The translations under genes and the position numbers were made by a program. Below, in pieces: positions 54,615-63,058 of a stretch of 64,000 nucleotides of DNA (position 1 is the first letter of the stretch; every line of letters starts with the position of its first letter). The notes beneath the pieces were generated by a model. The model had not been told where the DNA came from, did not search any database, and saw nothing but the letters and a program-made list of their open reading frames with translations. The stretch is from an uncultured Veillonella sp. GTDB taxonomy: Bacteria; Bacillota; Negativicutes; Veillonellales; Veillonellaceae. The stretch is taken from NCBI GenBank assembly GCA_934183145.1, contig CAKPSA010000001.1:7890-71889 (forward strand), written 5' to 3'.

Positions 54615-56657
54615 TTAATTATACAATATTCTAAGAAATTTTTCACCAAATCTTTTTTCTAATTCTTCTTTCATTACAGATTCAAGTTTTTTCATTCCAT
54701 ATTTATTTGCAAAATCTAATACATCCTTGCGAGCCTGTACCAATATTTCAATATCTTTAATTATATTGGCAACCCGTAAATCAGGTAATCCCGATTGAGC
54801 TAAGCCAAATAATTGACCAGACCCACGCAATAATAAGTCTTGTTCGGCAAGTTCAAAACCATCCTGTGTCTGCTCCATCAATTTCAAACGCTCTTGGCTC
54901 ACATCATTTTTTGAATCACTTACAAGAATACAATAGGATTGATGAGATCCACGACCTACACGGCCACGCAACTGATGCAATTGCGATAGACCAAATCGTT
55001 CGGCCCCTTCTATACACATAATGGTCGCATTAGGCACATTAACGCCGACTTCAATAACGGTTGTAGAAACAAGTAATGAAATCTCCCCCTTATGGAAGGC
55101 ATTCATCACTTCATCCTTTTCACTTGGTTTCATACGACCATGTACAAGGCCAACTTCATAGACCTTATAAAAGAACTCTTTCAACTCCAGATATAATTCC
55201 TCAGCCGCTTGTAAATCTAATTTTTCAGATTCCTCAACAAGCGGGCATACCACATAAACCTGACGACCTTCTGCCATCTCTTTGCCAAAGAAGTTTCTTA
55301 ATCGTTCCTTATAGGAGCTATCTACAGCGTATGTTTTGACAGGTTTACGACCTGGTGGCATTTCTTTAATTAAAGAAACCGCTAAATCGCCATACACAGA
55401 TAATGTCATGGTTCGAGGGATTGGTGTAGCCGTCATAATGAGCACATGTGGGTATGTACCCTTTTGTTGTAATCGTGCCCGTTGCTCCACACCAAAGCGA
55501 TGTTGTTCGTCGATAATGACGAGGCCTAAATTATGGAAGTTAACACCTTCTTGAATAAGAGCATGGGTACCGATGATCATATTAATCGATCCGTCAGCTA
55601 AACCTTCATAGATGCGCTCTTTTTCCTTTTTGGTAGTAGAACCTGTTAATAATTCTATGGTAATACCTAAGTTACCGCACACCTCTGTTATACCTTCGTA
55701 GTGCTGGGCAGCTAAGATTTCTGTAGGGGCCATTAATGCTCCTTGGTACCCATTTTCGATGGCCTTCAACAAACTCAATGTAGCCACAACAGTTTTGCCA
55801 GAACCTACGTCACCTTGCAATAATCGTTGCATAGGACGTTCATCTTCCATATCGATGCGAATATCCTCCAATGCACGCTGTTGATCGCCTGTTAAAGAGA
55901 ATGGTAAATTCTCTATACACTGAGCCATTAAATCTCCATTGGGCCCCATCTTAGGTCCTTTATGACACTGCTCCTTATTCCGCAACAAAGCCAACCCAGA
56001 TTGCATGACAAACAACTCTTCATAGGCTAATTGATGACGCGCATCTTCATATCGCTCTGAAGAATCAGGAAAATGCATCATTTTAAATGCATCATAGCGA
56101 CTCATATATTGATGTGCTTCACGAACCTCAGCAGGCAAAATCTCTTGTAGTTCATGATTAGCGGCAAACCAATTGCGTACCGATGAGCGCACCACAAATT
56201 GAGATACCCCATCTGCAAGAGCATAAATAGGAACGATACCACGATCTGGCTCTCCACCATCTCCCAAATTTTCTATTTGGGGCGTATTCATTTGCATAGA
56301 CCCATATTGAAATTCTGCTTTGCCATATGCATATAGACGCTGACCTTTTTTATAAAAGTTCTTTTTATACCCTTGATTAAATAAAACAATCTTTAGTGGC
56401 CCAGTACCATCCGCAATGACCACCTCTAAAATAGATAATCTAGGACGAGGGCGTTTTTCTTGTACAGCAATAACATTCCCCACAACGCCACCGGTCATAC
56501 CAGACTTTAATTCACCAATTCTATAAATTGTACGGCGGTCTTCGTAGCTTCGCGGGAAATATGTCAACAATGATGTTACATTGGTAATTCCCAGCTTATG
56601 TAATTGTTTCTCTCGACCAGGACCAATCCCTTTAATGGTCGTTAACCGTTCATCCAT
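54615..56657 (-). CDS. recG: ATP-dependent DNA helicase RecG
   Basis: Branch-migration helicase for stalled forks, 680 residues. N-terminal wedge domain, Walker A LLQGDVGSGKTVVATLSLLK, DEXH-type motif VIIDEQHRFGVEQR, TATPIPRTMTLSVYGDL, and TRG-region RGSHQSYCILVSDS with LRGRVGRG. Single gene, divergent from rpmB. Confidence 0.97.
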   Translation of the reverse strand: MDERLTTIKGIGPGREKQLHKLGITNVTSLLTYFPRSYEDRRTIYRIGELKSGMTGGVVGNVIAVQEKRPRPRLSILEVVIADGTGPLKIVLFNQGYKKNFYKKGQRLYAYGKAEFQYGSMQMNTPQIENLGDGGEPDRGIVPIYALADGVSQFVVRSSVRNWFAANHELQEILPAEVREAHQYMSRYDAFKMMHFPDSSERYEDARHQLAYEELFVMQSGLALLRNKEQCHKGPKMGPNGDLMAQCIENLPFSLTGDQQRALEDIRIDMEDERPMQRLLQGDVGSGKTVVATLSLLKAIENGYQGALMAPTEILAAQHYEGITEVCGNLGITIELLTGSTTKKEKERIYEGLADGSINMIIGTHALIQEGVNFHNLGLVIIDEQHRFGVEQRARLQQKGTYPHVLIMTATPIPRTMTLSVYGDLAVSLIKEMPPGRKPVKTYAVDSSYKERLRNFFGKEMAEGRQVYVVCPLVEESEKLDLQAAEELYLELKEFFYKVYEVGLVHGRMKPSEKDEVMNAFHKGEISLLVSTTVIEVGVNVPNATIMCIEGAERFGLSQLHQLRGRVGRGSHQSYCILVSDSKNDVSQERLKLMEQTQDGFELAEQDLLLRGSGQLFGLAQSGLPDLRVANIIKDIEILVQARKDVLDFANKYGMKKLESVMKEELEKRFGEKFLRILYN

Positions 56658-56732
56658 AGAAACTCCTTTAAATATACGATAAACACCGAAGATATATCCA
56701 ATTTCTGTATATCCTTGTGTAAAAGCCCATTC

Positions 56733-56751
56733 ATATCATAGAATATGATAT
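56733..56751. repeat. Palindrome between recG and rpmB
   Basis: ATATCATA, three bases, TATGATAT: perfect 8-base arms in the 232-base divergent region. It may be an operator or only an AT-rich chance repeat. Confidence 0.4.
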
Positions 56752-56820
56752 ATAGTATACATTATATACCCTATATTGTAGTATATTTCATAAAAAGAGC
56801 AATATGTACGATAAAAACAC

Positions 56821-56849
56821 TTGCTTTAACTATGTCTTTATGATAATAT
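56821..56849 (+). promoter_or_regulatory. Promoter of rpmB
   Basis: TTGCTT and TAATAT, 17-base spacer, plus strand, about 40 bases before the start codon. Confidence 0.65.
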
Positions 56850-56889
56850 ACTTTTGTTATGTTATAGATTAAGCTTGGAGGTGGAAACT

Positions 56890-57078
56890 ATGGCAAACCT
56901 TTGCGAAGTATGTGGCAAATCCACATCTAGCGGTATGAACGTGAGTCACTCTCACATTCGCACAAGAAAAACTTGGAAACCGAACATTCAAAGAGTACGG
57001 GCGGTTGTAGACGGTGCTACTAAAAAAGTTAACGTATGCACTCGCTGCCTTCGTTCTAATAAAATTACACGCGCGTAA
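56890..57078 (+). CDS. rpmB: 50S ribosomal protein L28
   Basis: 62 residues, zinc-ribbon (C+) type with CEVC near the N-terminus and CTRC near the C-terminus; typical NVSHSHIRTRKTWKPNIQRV core. The frame is open 12 codons upstream, but GGAGGTG before the ATG at 56890 fixes the start. One of two plus-strand genes. A bidirectional terminator follows. Confidence 0.97.
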   Translation: MANLCEVCGKSTSSGMNVSHSHIRTRKTWKPNIQRVRAVVDGATKKVNVCTRCLRSNKITRA

Positions 57079-57097
57079 AATAAAAAGTACATGTACT

Positions 57098-57157
57098 CTT
57101 TGGGGTTCTAGAGCCCCAAAAAAAGCAGTTAGTTCATTTGAACTAACTGCTTTTTTT
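57098..57157. terminator. Tandem hairpins, bidirectional terminator between rpmB and the HD gene
   Basis: TTGGGG...CCCCAA hairpin (57100-57119), then a 15-base stem AAAGCAGTTAGTTCA / TGAACTAACTGCTTT with long A and T tracts on both sides, so it works in both directions. Confidence 0.9.
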
Positions 57158-57185
57158 GTTATCTATATACCTATTACTAAAAGTC

Positions 57186-58175
57186 TTACAAGGTAATATT
57201 TGGAATATAATACTGTTTAAACAACTTAATAGCATATTGATCCGTTAAGCCGGCCACATAATCCACTACATCGCGAGTGGAGTAAAACTCACGATTACTT
57301 TCACAGCCCTCCATATCGTCAGGATGTTCCATAAAATGAGTAAATAAGTTTTTCACCACATGAGATGCCTTATTTCGGTCAGGAATTAAAGCTGGCGCCA
57401 AATAGACGTTTTTAAACATAAATTGACGGAATAGGTTCATGGTCATCTCTATCTCAGCGGACATAGAAATAACAGGCTTATCTAAAGATTCGCGCACCAT
57501 ATCTTCAACCATGGCTGTAATCATGCTAGAAGGAGTCATACCGAAGTGTTCTCGTACTTCAAAAGGTAATTCCTCGGCTGTCAACATGCCGGCACGCTGT
57601 GCATCATCAAAATCGTGACATAAATAAGCAATGCGGTCAACGATACGAATAATTTGACCTTCTAAGGTAACTGGAATTGTAGCCCCTGTATGACCTACAA
57701 TACCATCGCGCACAGCGGTTGTTAGATTAAGGCCTTGATGTTCACCATGCTTTTCTAAGACCTCTACCATTCGCAAACTTTGTTCATTATGATTGAAATG
57801 ACCTACCATATCACGTAACGCATATTCTCCAACATGACCAAATGGTGTATGTCCCACATCATGACCCATGGCGATAGCTTCTACTAAGTCTTCATTGAGT
57901 CGCAATGCACGAGCCACTGTACGACCAATCTGACCCACCTCAAGTGTGTGAGTCATGCGCGTACGATAATGGTCACCTGGCGCAATATAAACTTGTGTCT
58001 TGTGCTTTAACCGTCTAAAACATTTACTGTGAATAATGCGATCCCGATCTCGTTGAAAGGCAGTTCTAAGTGGATCGGGAGCTTCCTCAATATCACGGAT
58101 TGCATCGCGGCTTTTAGCAGCATAAGGAGAAAGGAGTAACGCCTCCCTCTCCTCTATTTGTTCCCGTATATTCAT
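57186..58175 (-). CDS. dgt: dGTP triphosphohydrolase-like HD protein
   Basis: 329-residue HD-domain hydrolase of the dNTPase family. Metal ligands in RMTHTLEVGQIGRTVARAL, AMGHDVGHTPFGHVGEYALR and IAYLCHDFDDAQRAG. The family removes triphosphate from deoxynucleotides; substrate range of this subgroup is uncertain. Overlaps ppsR by 4 bases. Confidence 0.92.
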   Translation of the reverse strand: MNIREQIEEREALLLSPYAAKSRDAIRDIEEAPDPLRTAFQRDRDRIIHSKCFRRLKHKTQVYIAPGDHYRTRMTHTLEVGQIGRTVARALRLNEDLVEAIAMGHDVGHTPFGHVGEYALRDMVGHFNHNEQSLRMVEVLEKHGEHQGLNLTTAVRDGIVGHTGATIPVTLEGQIIRIVDRIAYLCHDFDDAQRAGMLTAEELPFEVREHFGMTPSSMITAMVEDMVRESLDKPVISMSAEIEMTMNLFRQFMFKNVYLAPALIPDRNKASHVVKNLFTHFMEHPDDMEGCESNREFYSTRDVVDYVAGLTDQYAIKLFKQYYIPNITL

Positions 58176-58993
58176 TTACCCTCCGAGGCGCGGTTTCGAT
58201 CGATGAGTTGCATAACAAGAGACGCTGTTTCTTCGATAGATTTATTGGAAACATCTAACACTTGGCAATGCAAACGACGCATAATAGCCTTCGCGTATTC
58301 TAGTTCGGATTGAATACGCTCAATAGAAGCATAATTTGCTTCGTCCTCTAAACCGATAGCGCGTAACCGTTCACTACGAATATTATTTAACTTAAATGGG
58401 TCGATAATAAGGCCCACGATTTTTTTTGCTGGAATTTTAAATAATTCCTCTGGCAATGGTACCTCTGGCACCAATGGCAAGTTAGCAGCTTTAATTTTTT
58501 TGTATGCCAAGAACATAGACAATGGTGTCTTACTTGTTCTAGATACACCAATGATGACTACGTCAGCCTTTTCAAAGCCAGATGGATTTTTACCATCATC
58601 ATATTTTACAGCAAACTCAATAGCTTCAACCTTTTTAAAATATTCTTGGTCAAGCTTATGAACCATACCCGCTGTCATGCGAGGCTTTGTAGATGCTACA
58701 GTACCTACTGCATCGAGAACTGGGCCCATAATATCTACAGCAGGAATATTGTATTCTGCTACTTTTTCATGAAGATATTTGCGCAAAGACTCAGATACAA
58801 TAGTATGACAAATAACATGATTACCACGTTTTGCATCTGCTATGATTTCATCAATTTGGCTTTCACTATCGATATAAGGAATGCGAACAATTTCAATTTG
58901 TTCCTTATCATATTGACTCGCCGTAGCTCTTGCCACAGCCTCTGCAGTCTCCCCTAAGGAGTCCGATATTGCATAAATAATTTTTTCTGCCAT
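58172..58993 (-). CDS. ppsR: PEP synthase/PPDK regulatory kinase-phosphorylase (PpsR, DUF299)
   Basis: 273-residue ADP-dependent bifunctional regulator that phosphorylates and pyrophosphorolytically reactivates its target. N-terminal IYAISDSLGETAEAVARA and P-loop-like VIIGVSRTSKTPLSMFLA, then LVPEVPLPEELFKIPAKKIV. The target here is most likely PpsA, two genes away, since no PPDK is seen. 10 bases after the CcpN-like gene. Confidence 0.94.
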   Translation of the reverse strand: MAEKIIYAISDSLGETAEAVARATASQYDKEQIEIVRIPYIDSESQIDEIIADAKRGNHVICHTIVSESLRKYLHEKVAEYNIPAVDIMGPVLDAVGTVASTKPRMTAGMVHKLDQEYFKKVEAIEFAVKYDDGKNPSGFEKADVVIIGVSRTSKTPLSMFLAYKKIKAANLPLVPEVPLPEELFKIPAKKIVGLIIDPFKLNNIRSERLRAIGLEDEANYASIERIQSELEYAKAIMRRLHCQVLDVSNKSIEETASLVMQLIDRNRASEGK

Positions 58994-59003
58994 TCTATCA
59001 ACC

Positions 59004-59633
59004 TCAATGTATGCTACATTCTAAAAATACTTTTGTTACCGTCGTTTTAGATACGCGGCCTACAACCTTTAAACGTTTCTTGTTTTCCACATCTTCGCGA
59101 ACGACGACAGGTAAACAATCCACCTCATAATCTATCATCTTCTGAGCAGCCTCTACCAATGTATCTGTAGGCTCCACAGTTATAACCTTACTCACAGGGG
59201 TCATAATCATAGATATAGGCATGGTGTGCGAATCTGTTTGCCCCATAGAGGCACGCAACAAGTCCTTACGGGATACGACACCTACTAAATAGGTATCATC
59301 ACACACTAAAATGGTCCCTACATCCTCAGTAAATATAGTCACAATCGTGTCATACAAACTTGTATCTCCATTGACTACGACTGCTTGGGATAATACATCA
59401 CTTACCAGAAATGACTTTAATCGCTCTGCTGTTTGTGTTTCCTTTGAAAGCCCCACATAGTAATAGCCTACATTAGGACGTGCATCTAAGACACCTAGCA
59501 TAGTTAAAACAGATAAATCTGAACGCAATGCAGATCGTGTAACCTCTAAATGTTCAGCAATAGCACTACCTGTAACAGGTCCTTCTTCACGAACGATTTG
59601 AGCAATTTGTTCTTGTCGTTTCGACAGTTTCAC
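59004..59633 (-). CDS. CcpN-like transcriptional repressor (HTH plus two CBS domains)
   Basis: About 209 residues: N-terminal helix-turn-helix (KLSKRQEQIAQIVREEGPVT; EHLEVTRSALRSDLSVLTML) and a pair of CBS domains (VGTILVCDDTYLVGVVSRKD; IDYEVDCLPVVVREDVENKK) that bind adenine nucleotides. CcpN represses gluconeogenic genes and is paired with the PpsR homologue in Bacillus, as here. The GTG at 59633 after AAGGGGG is preferred. It is downstream of ppsA, its probable target. Confidence 0.9.
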   Translation of the reverse strand: MKLSKRQEQIAQIVREEGPVTGSAIAEHLEVTRSALRSDLSVLTMLGVLDARPNVGYYYVGLSKETQTAERLKSFLVSDVLSQAVVVNGDTSLYDTIVTIFTEDVGTILVCDDTYLVGVVSRKDLLRASMGQTDSHTMPISMIMTPVSKVITVEPTDTLVEAAQKMIDYEVDCLPVVVREDVENKKRLKVVGRVSKTTVTKVFLECSIH

Positions 59634-59684
59634 ACGGTAACCCCCTTTCATCTCTGTTTGTATTATATCCTAAGTTACCATTCA

Positions 59685-59718
59685 GAAAAAGAGGAGACCT
59701 ACCGGCCTCCTCTTTTAA
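59685..59718 (-). terminator. Terminator of ppsA
   Basis: AAAAGAGGAG / CTCCTCTTTT with a ten-base loop, then T residues on the minus strand, 14 bases after the stop codon. Confidence 0.88.
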
Positions 59719-59731
59719 TATAACTATATTA

Positions 59732-62113
59732 TTACCAAGTTAAATCATCAGTTTCTTGACGACCACGACCAGTCATAGCATCAAGCATGATTCGTTGTTC
59801 TAATTGAGCCACCATTTTCTTAGTGCTTACAACCGCATCTGGATTAACAGAAATGGAGTCGATACCGCTCTTCACAAGGAATTCGCAAAGTTCAGGGTAT
59901 ACACTTGGTGCTTGTCCACAGATGGATACAGTTTTACCATCTTTGTGTGCTACTTCGATAAGATGACGAATAGCTCTACGAACAGCTAAATTACGTTCAT
60001 CGTAAATATGTTGAACTGTTTCGTTATCGCGGTCACAACCGAGAACAAGCATTGTCAAATCGTTAGAACCAATGGAATAACCATCTACATATTTATTAAA
60101 TTGATCAGCTAAGATAATATTTGCTGGAATTTCAGCCATGAGCCAGATTTTGAAATCTTTACCGCGTACAAGGCCTTCTTGAGCCATCAAATTAGTTACC
60201 AGTTCAGCTTCTTCTACAGTACGGCAGAATGGAATCATAACTTGTAAGTTTTTGAAACCAAACTCGTTACGTACTTTTTTGATTGCTTCTAATTCTAATT
60301 TGAAAGCAGGTGTGTATTTAGGATCATAGTAACGAGAAGCACCACGCCAGCCAAGTAATGCACTGGATTCATGTGGTTCATATTTGTCGCCACCTTTAAG
60401 ATCACGGTATTCGCTAGATTTGAAGTCGCTTAAACGAACTACAACTTGGCGAGGAGCTAATGCTTGGCAAACTTTACGCATACCTTCTGCCAATGTATTT
60501 ACAGCGAAATCACTGCGACCTGTTTCGATAAGGTGCAATGGATGTTCATGGATGAAAGTAGTCCAAATGAACTCTTCACGCATAAGACCGATACCATCGC
60601 AAGGCAATACACCATGTTTTTCAGCCAAGTCAGGGTCGCCTAAGTTCATGTAAATCTTAGTGCCTGTTACAGGTACGTATTCTGTAGATACTGCTGCAGA
60701 AGCTTGAGTTTCTGGCTTTTTAACGATATCTTCTAATACGCCATCATATACGATACCATTTGTAGCATCAACAGTAATCATTTGACCATCTTTAATAGAT
60801 GTAGTCGCTTCATGGCTACGGCTCTTAGTACCTACGATACAAGGAATACCAAGCTCACGGCTAACGATGGACGCATGACAAGTCATACCACCGGCATCTG
60901 TAACGATAGCTTTCGCTTTTTTCATTGCTGGCACCCAGTCAGGAGCTGTCATAGCTGTGACAAGGATTTCGCCTTCTTTGAACTCATCAATATCCTCAGG
61001 ATTGATGATGACATGAGCTTTACCAGCTGCATTACCAGGGGATGCTGGCAAACCTTTTACGATAATATCGCGATTACCTGCATCTAATGTGCTAGGTTTT
61101 TCAGATACTTCTGTTTTTTCTTTACGGGACCAAACTGTTTCTGGACGAGCTTGTAAAATCCAAATTCTACCATCTCGTTCATCTACGCCCCATTCCATAT
61201 CCATGTAGCAACCATAATGTTTTTCGATTGCTTTTGCATATTCAGCAAGCTCTAACACTTGAGCATCTGTAATCACTTGTTGTTTAGCTTCATCTGCTGG
61301 AACAACTTCTTCAACGCAATCACCGTCAGCTTTACGAACTAAACGGATATGTTTGTCATTGATCATGCGGTCTGTAATTTCCATTTTCGCTTTATCTACA
61401 TGGAAATTATCTGGTGTAACTGTACCTTGTACAACGTATTCACCAAGACCCCAAGAACCTTCGATAAGAATATTGTTGTCATTGCCTGTTACAAGGTCAA
61501 CAGTGAACATTACGCCAGCCGCTTTAGAGAATACCATCATTTGAACGGCAGCACTCAATGCTACTGTCATATGATCGAAACCTTGTTTTACACGGTAATA
61601 TGTTGCACGGTCTGTGAAAGTAGATGCATAGCATTCTTTAACTTTCTCGATAATAACATCAGCACCACGTACATTTAAATAAGTATCTTGTTGGCCTGCG
61701 AAGCTTGCATCTGGCAAGTCTTCTGCTGTTGCACTAGAACGAACTGCTACGAATGGATTTTCTTCGTTTACTTTCTTACCAAGTTCTTCATAAGCATGAC
61801 GGATAGCATCTGCCAATTCTTTAGGCATTTCTTCTTCGCAAATCATGCGGCGAATTTTAGCACATACTTCACGCAATAATGCAGAATTTTCTACATCATC
61901 TAATGCATCAAGTTCAGCGCGGATTTTATCTTCTAGTCCTGTTGCTTTCATAAACTCACGATAACCATGAGCAGTTGTAGCAAAACCGTAAGGTACAGGT
62001 ACATTAGTGGAGGATGTCAATTCCCCTAAGGAAGAAGACTTACCACCAACTAAATTAACATCTTCACGTCGTAATTCATCAAACCAAAGTACGTATGCTG
62101 TTTCGCGATTCAT
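59732..62113 (-). CDS. ppsA: Phosphoenolpyruvate synthase
   Basis: Makes PEP from pyruvate, ATP and water, a gluconeogenic step expected in an organism feeding on lactate. 793 residues: N-terminal nucleotide-binding domain (NLVGGKSSSLGELTSSTNVP; FVAVRSSATAEDLPDASFAG), central phospho-histidine domain (AIVTDAGGMTCHASIVSREL, His in TCHAS), and the C-terminal PEP-binding barrel (ICGQAPSVYPELCEFLVKSG). Promoter at 62165-62193. Adjacent genes encode its likely regulators. Confidence 0.96.
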   Translation of the reverse strand: MNRETAYVLWFDELRREDVNLVGGKSSSLGELTSSTNVPVPYGFATTAHGYREFMKATGLEDKIRAELDALDDVENSALLREVCAKIRRMICEEEMPKELADAIRHAYEELGKKVNEENPFVAVRSSATAEDLPDASFAGQQDTYLNVRGADVIIEKVKECYASTFTDRATYYRVKQGFDHMTVALSAAVQMMVFSKAAGVMFTVDLVTGNDNNILIEGSWGLGEYVVQGTVTPDNFHVDKAKMEITDRMINDKHIRLVRKADGDCVEEVVPADEAKQQVITDAQVLELAEYAKAIEKHYGCYMDMEWGVDERDGRIWILQARPETVWSRKEKTEVSEKPSTLDAGNRDIIVKGLPASPGNAAGKAHVIINPEDIDEFKEGEILVTAMTAPDWVPAMKKAKAIVTDAGGMTCHASIVSRELGIPCIVGTKSRSHEATTSIKDGQMITVDATNGIVYDGVLEDIVKKPETQASAAVSTEYVPVTGTKIYMNLGDPDLAEKHGVLPCDGIGLMREEFIWTTFIHEHPLHLIETGRSDFAVNTLAEGMRKVCQALAPRQVVVRLSDFKSSEYRDLKGGDKYEPHESSALLGWRGASRYYDPKYTPAFKLELEAIKKVRNEFGFKNLQVMIPFCRTVEEAELVTNLMAQEGLVRGKDFKIWLMAEIPANIILADQFNKYVDGYSIGSNDLTMLVLGCDRDNETVQHIYDERNLAVRRAIRHLIEVAHKDGKTVSICGQAPSVYPELCEFLVKSGIDSISVNPDAVVSTKKMVAQLEQRIMLDAMTGRGRQETDDLTW

Positions 62114-62164
62114 GTGAGAACCTCCTAGTTAATTAGTGCAACACATTAAACCTTTTACACATAA

Positions 62165-62193
62165 ATAGTATACCTTAATTTGCAATCTGTCAA
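62165..62193 (-). promoter_or_regulatory. Promoter of ppsA
   Basis: TTGACA and TACTAT, 17-base spacer, minus strand; the -35 box touches the end of the Nudix gene. A clear CcpN site was not recognised. Confidence 0.8.
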
Positions 62194-62831
62194 TTTATAT
62201 GAGGATTATTATGCAAATGTATTTCCTTATATATGTCTAAAAAGTTCTTCAGTACTCGCCCCGTAAGTCCCCATATGGTGTATTGTTTATAGGGATAGAA
62301 ATAGACTGAGTAGTTTTGTCTAATTTTCCAATCAATGTTGTAACCTTCAAGTAAATGGAAAGGGAAGTCTTTTAATGGTTTGGTCCCAATGTCTAGATGT
62401 CCTACAGTTGGCTCCATGTCTAATAGATATTGTAATGGAACGGTAAATACCTCTCCTACTTCGTCAGGATTTGGTTTTAAATCACTTGTGTGTAGGCGCA
62501 CGGCTACGGCATATAGTTTGACACCTATCGCAGAGACTAAGCAGTCTAAATTTCCTAACAGTTCAATTTGATCTAAATCGATACCCAATTCTTCAGAGCA
62601 TTCACGGATGGCAGCATGAGCACCGCTTTTATCATTAGGTTCACAGTGTCCACCAGGGAAGCTGATTTCACCTGGTTGACGGCGTAGCTTATTACTGCGC
62701 ACAGTAAATACTACATGATCTTCCCCATCGATTTCTAATAATGGTACTGCTACTGCCGCAGTTATAACATCAATATCGGTAAGAACAGTATGTTCTCGTT
62801 GTTCTAAAAAGTTGCTTAGTTCTTTATCCAT
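62190..62831 (-). CDS. Nudix hydrolase, CoA pyrophosphatase-like (NudL family)
   Basis: 213 residues. The CoA-pyrophosphatase-type prefix VVFTVRSNKLRRQPGEISFP leads into the Nudix box GGHCEPNDKSGAHAAIRECSEELGI with the two catalytic glutamates (long motif at about residues 61-85). It would split CoA or its derivatives; exact substrate is inferred. Single gene between tyrS and ppsA. Confidence 0.9.
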   Translation of the reverse strand: MDKELSNFLEQREHTVLTDIDVITAAVAVPLLEIDGEDHVVFTVRSNKLRRQPGEISFPGGHCEPNDKSGAHAAIRECSEELGIDLDQIELLGNLDCLVSAIGVKLYAVAVRLHTSDLKPNPDEVGEVFTVPLQYLLDMEPTVGHLDIGTKPLKDFPFHLLEGYNIDWKIRQNYSVYFYPYKQYTIWGLTGRVLKNFLDIYKEIHLHNNPHIN

Positions 62832-63013
62832 ATATGGTCCTTTTACTTTATAGATACTATACGATATCTATATAAATCTTTTATGTGTCAAATTTGTATT
62901 TTATATTTGTATCTGTATTTATATTTTACTTTCATTATACATGAACTTGTAAGTCATTTTTTGCTTCACAAACAAAAGGTTTAGTAGATAAATAATCTTA
63001 TAGACCAAATAGA

Positions 63014-63055
63014 CAGAAAAAAACTGTGATGAGGTTTCTATCTCATCACAGTTTT
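63014..63055 (-). terminator. Terminator of tyrS
   Basis: Perfect 14-base stem AAAACTGTGATGAG / CTCATCACAGTTTT with an eight-base loop and a T run on the minus strand, 4 bases after the stop codon. Confidence 0.92.
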
Positions 63056-63058
63056 ATA

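Noticed and set aside
62889-62935. Repeated TTGTAT/TATTT-like units upstream of the Nudix gene, considered as a direct-repeat array
   Set aside because: Units are short, imperfect and AT-only; no regular spacing like CRISPR or an iteron origin.
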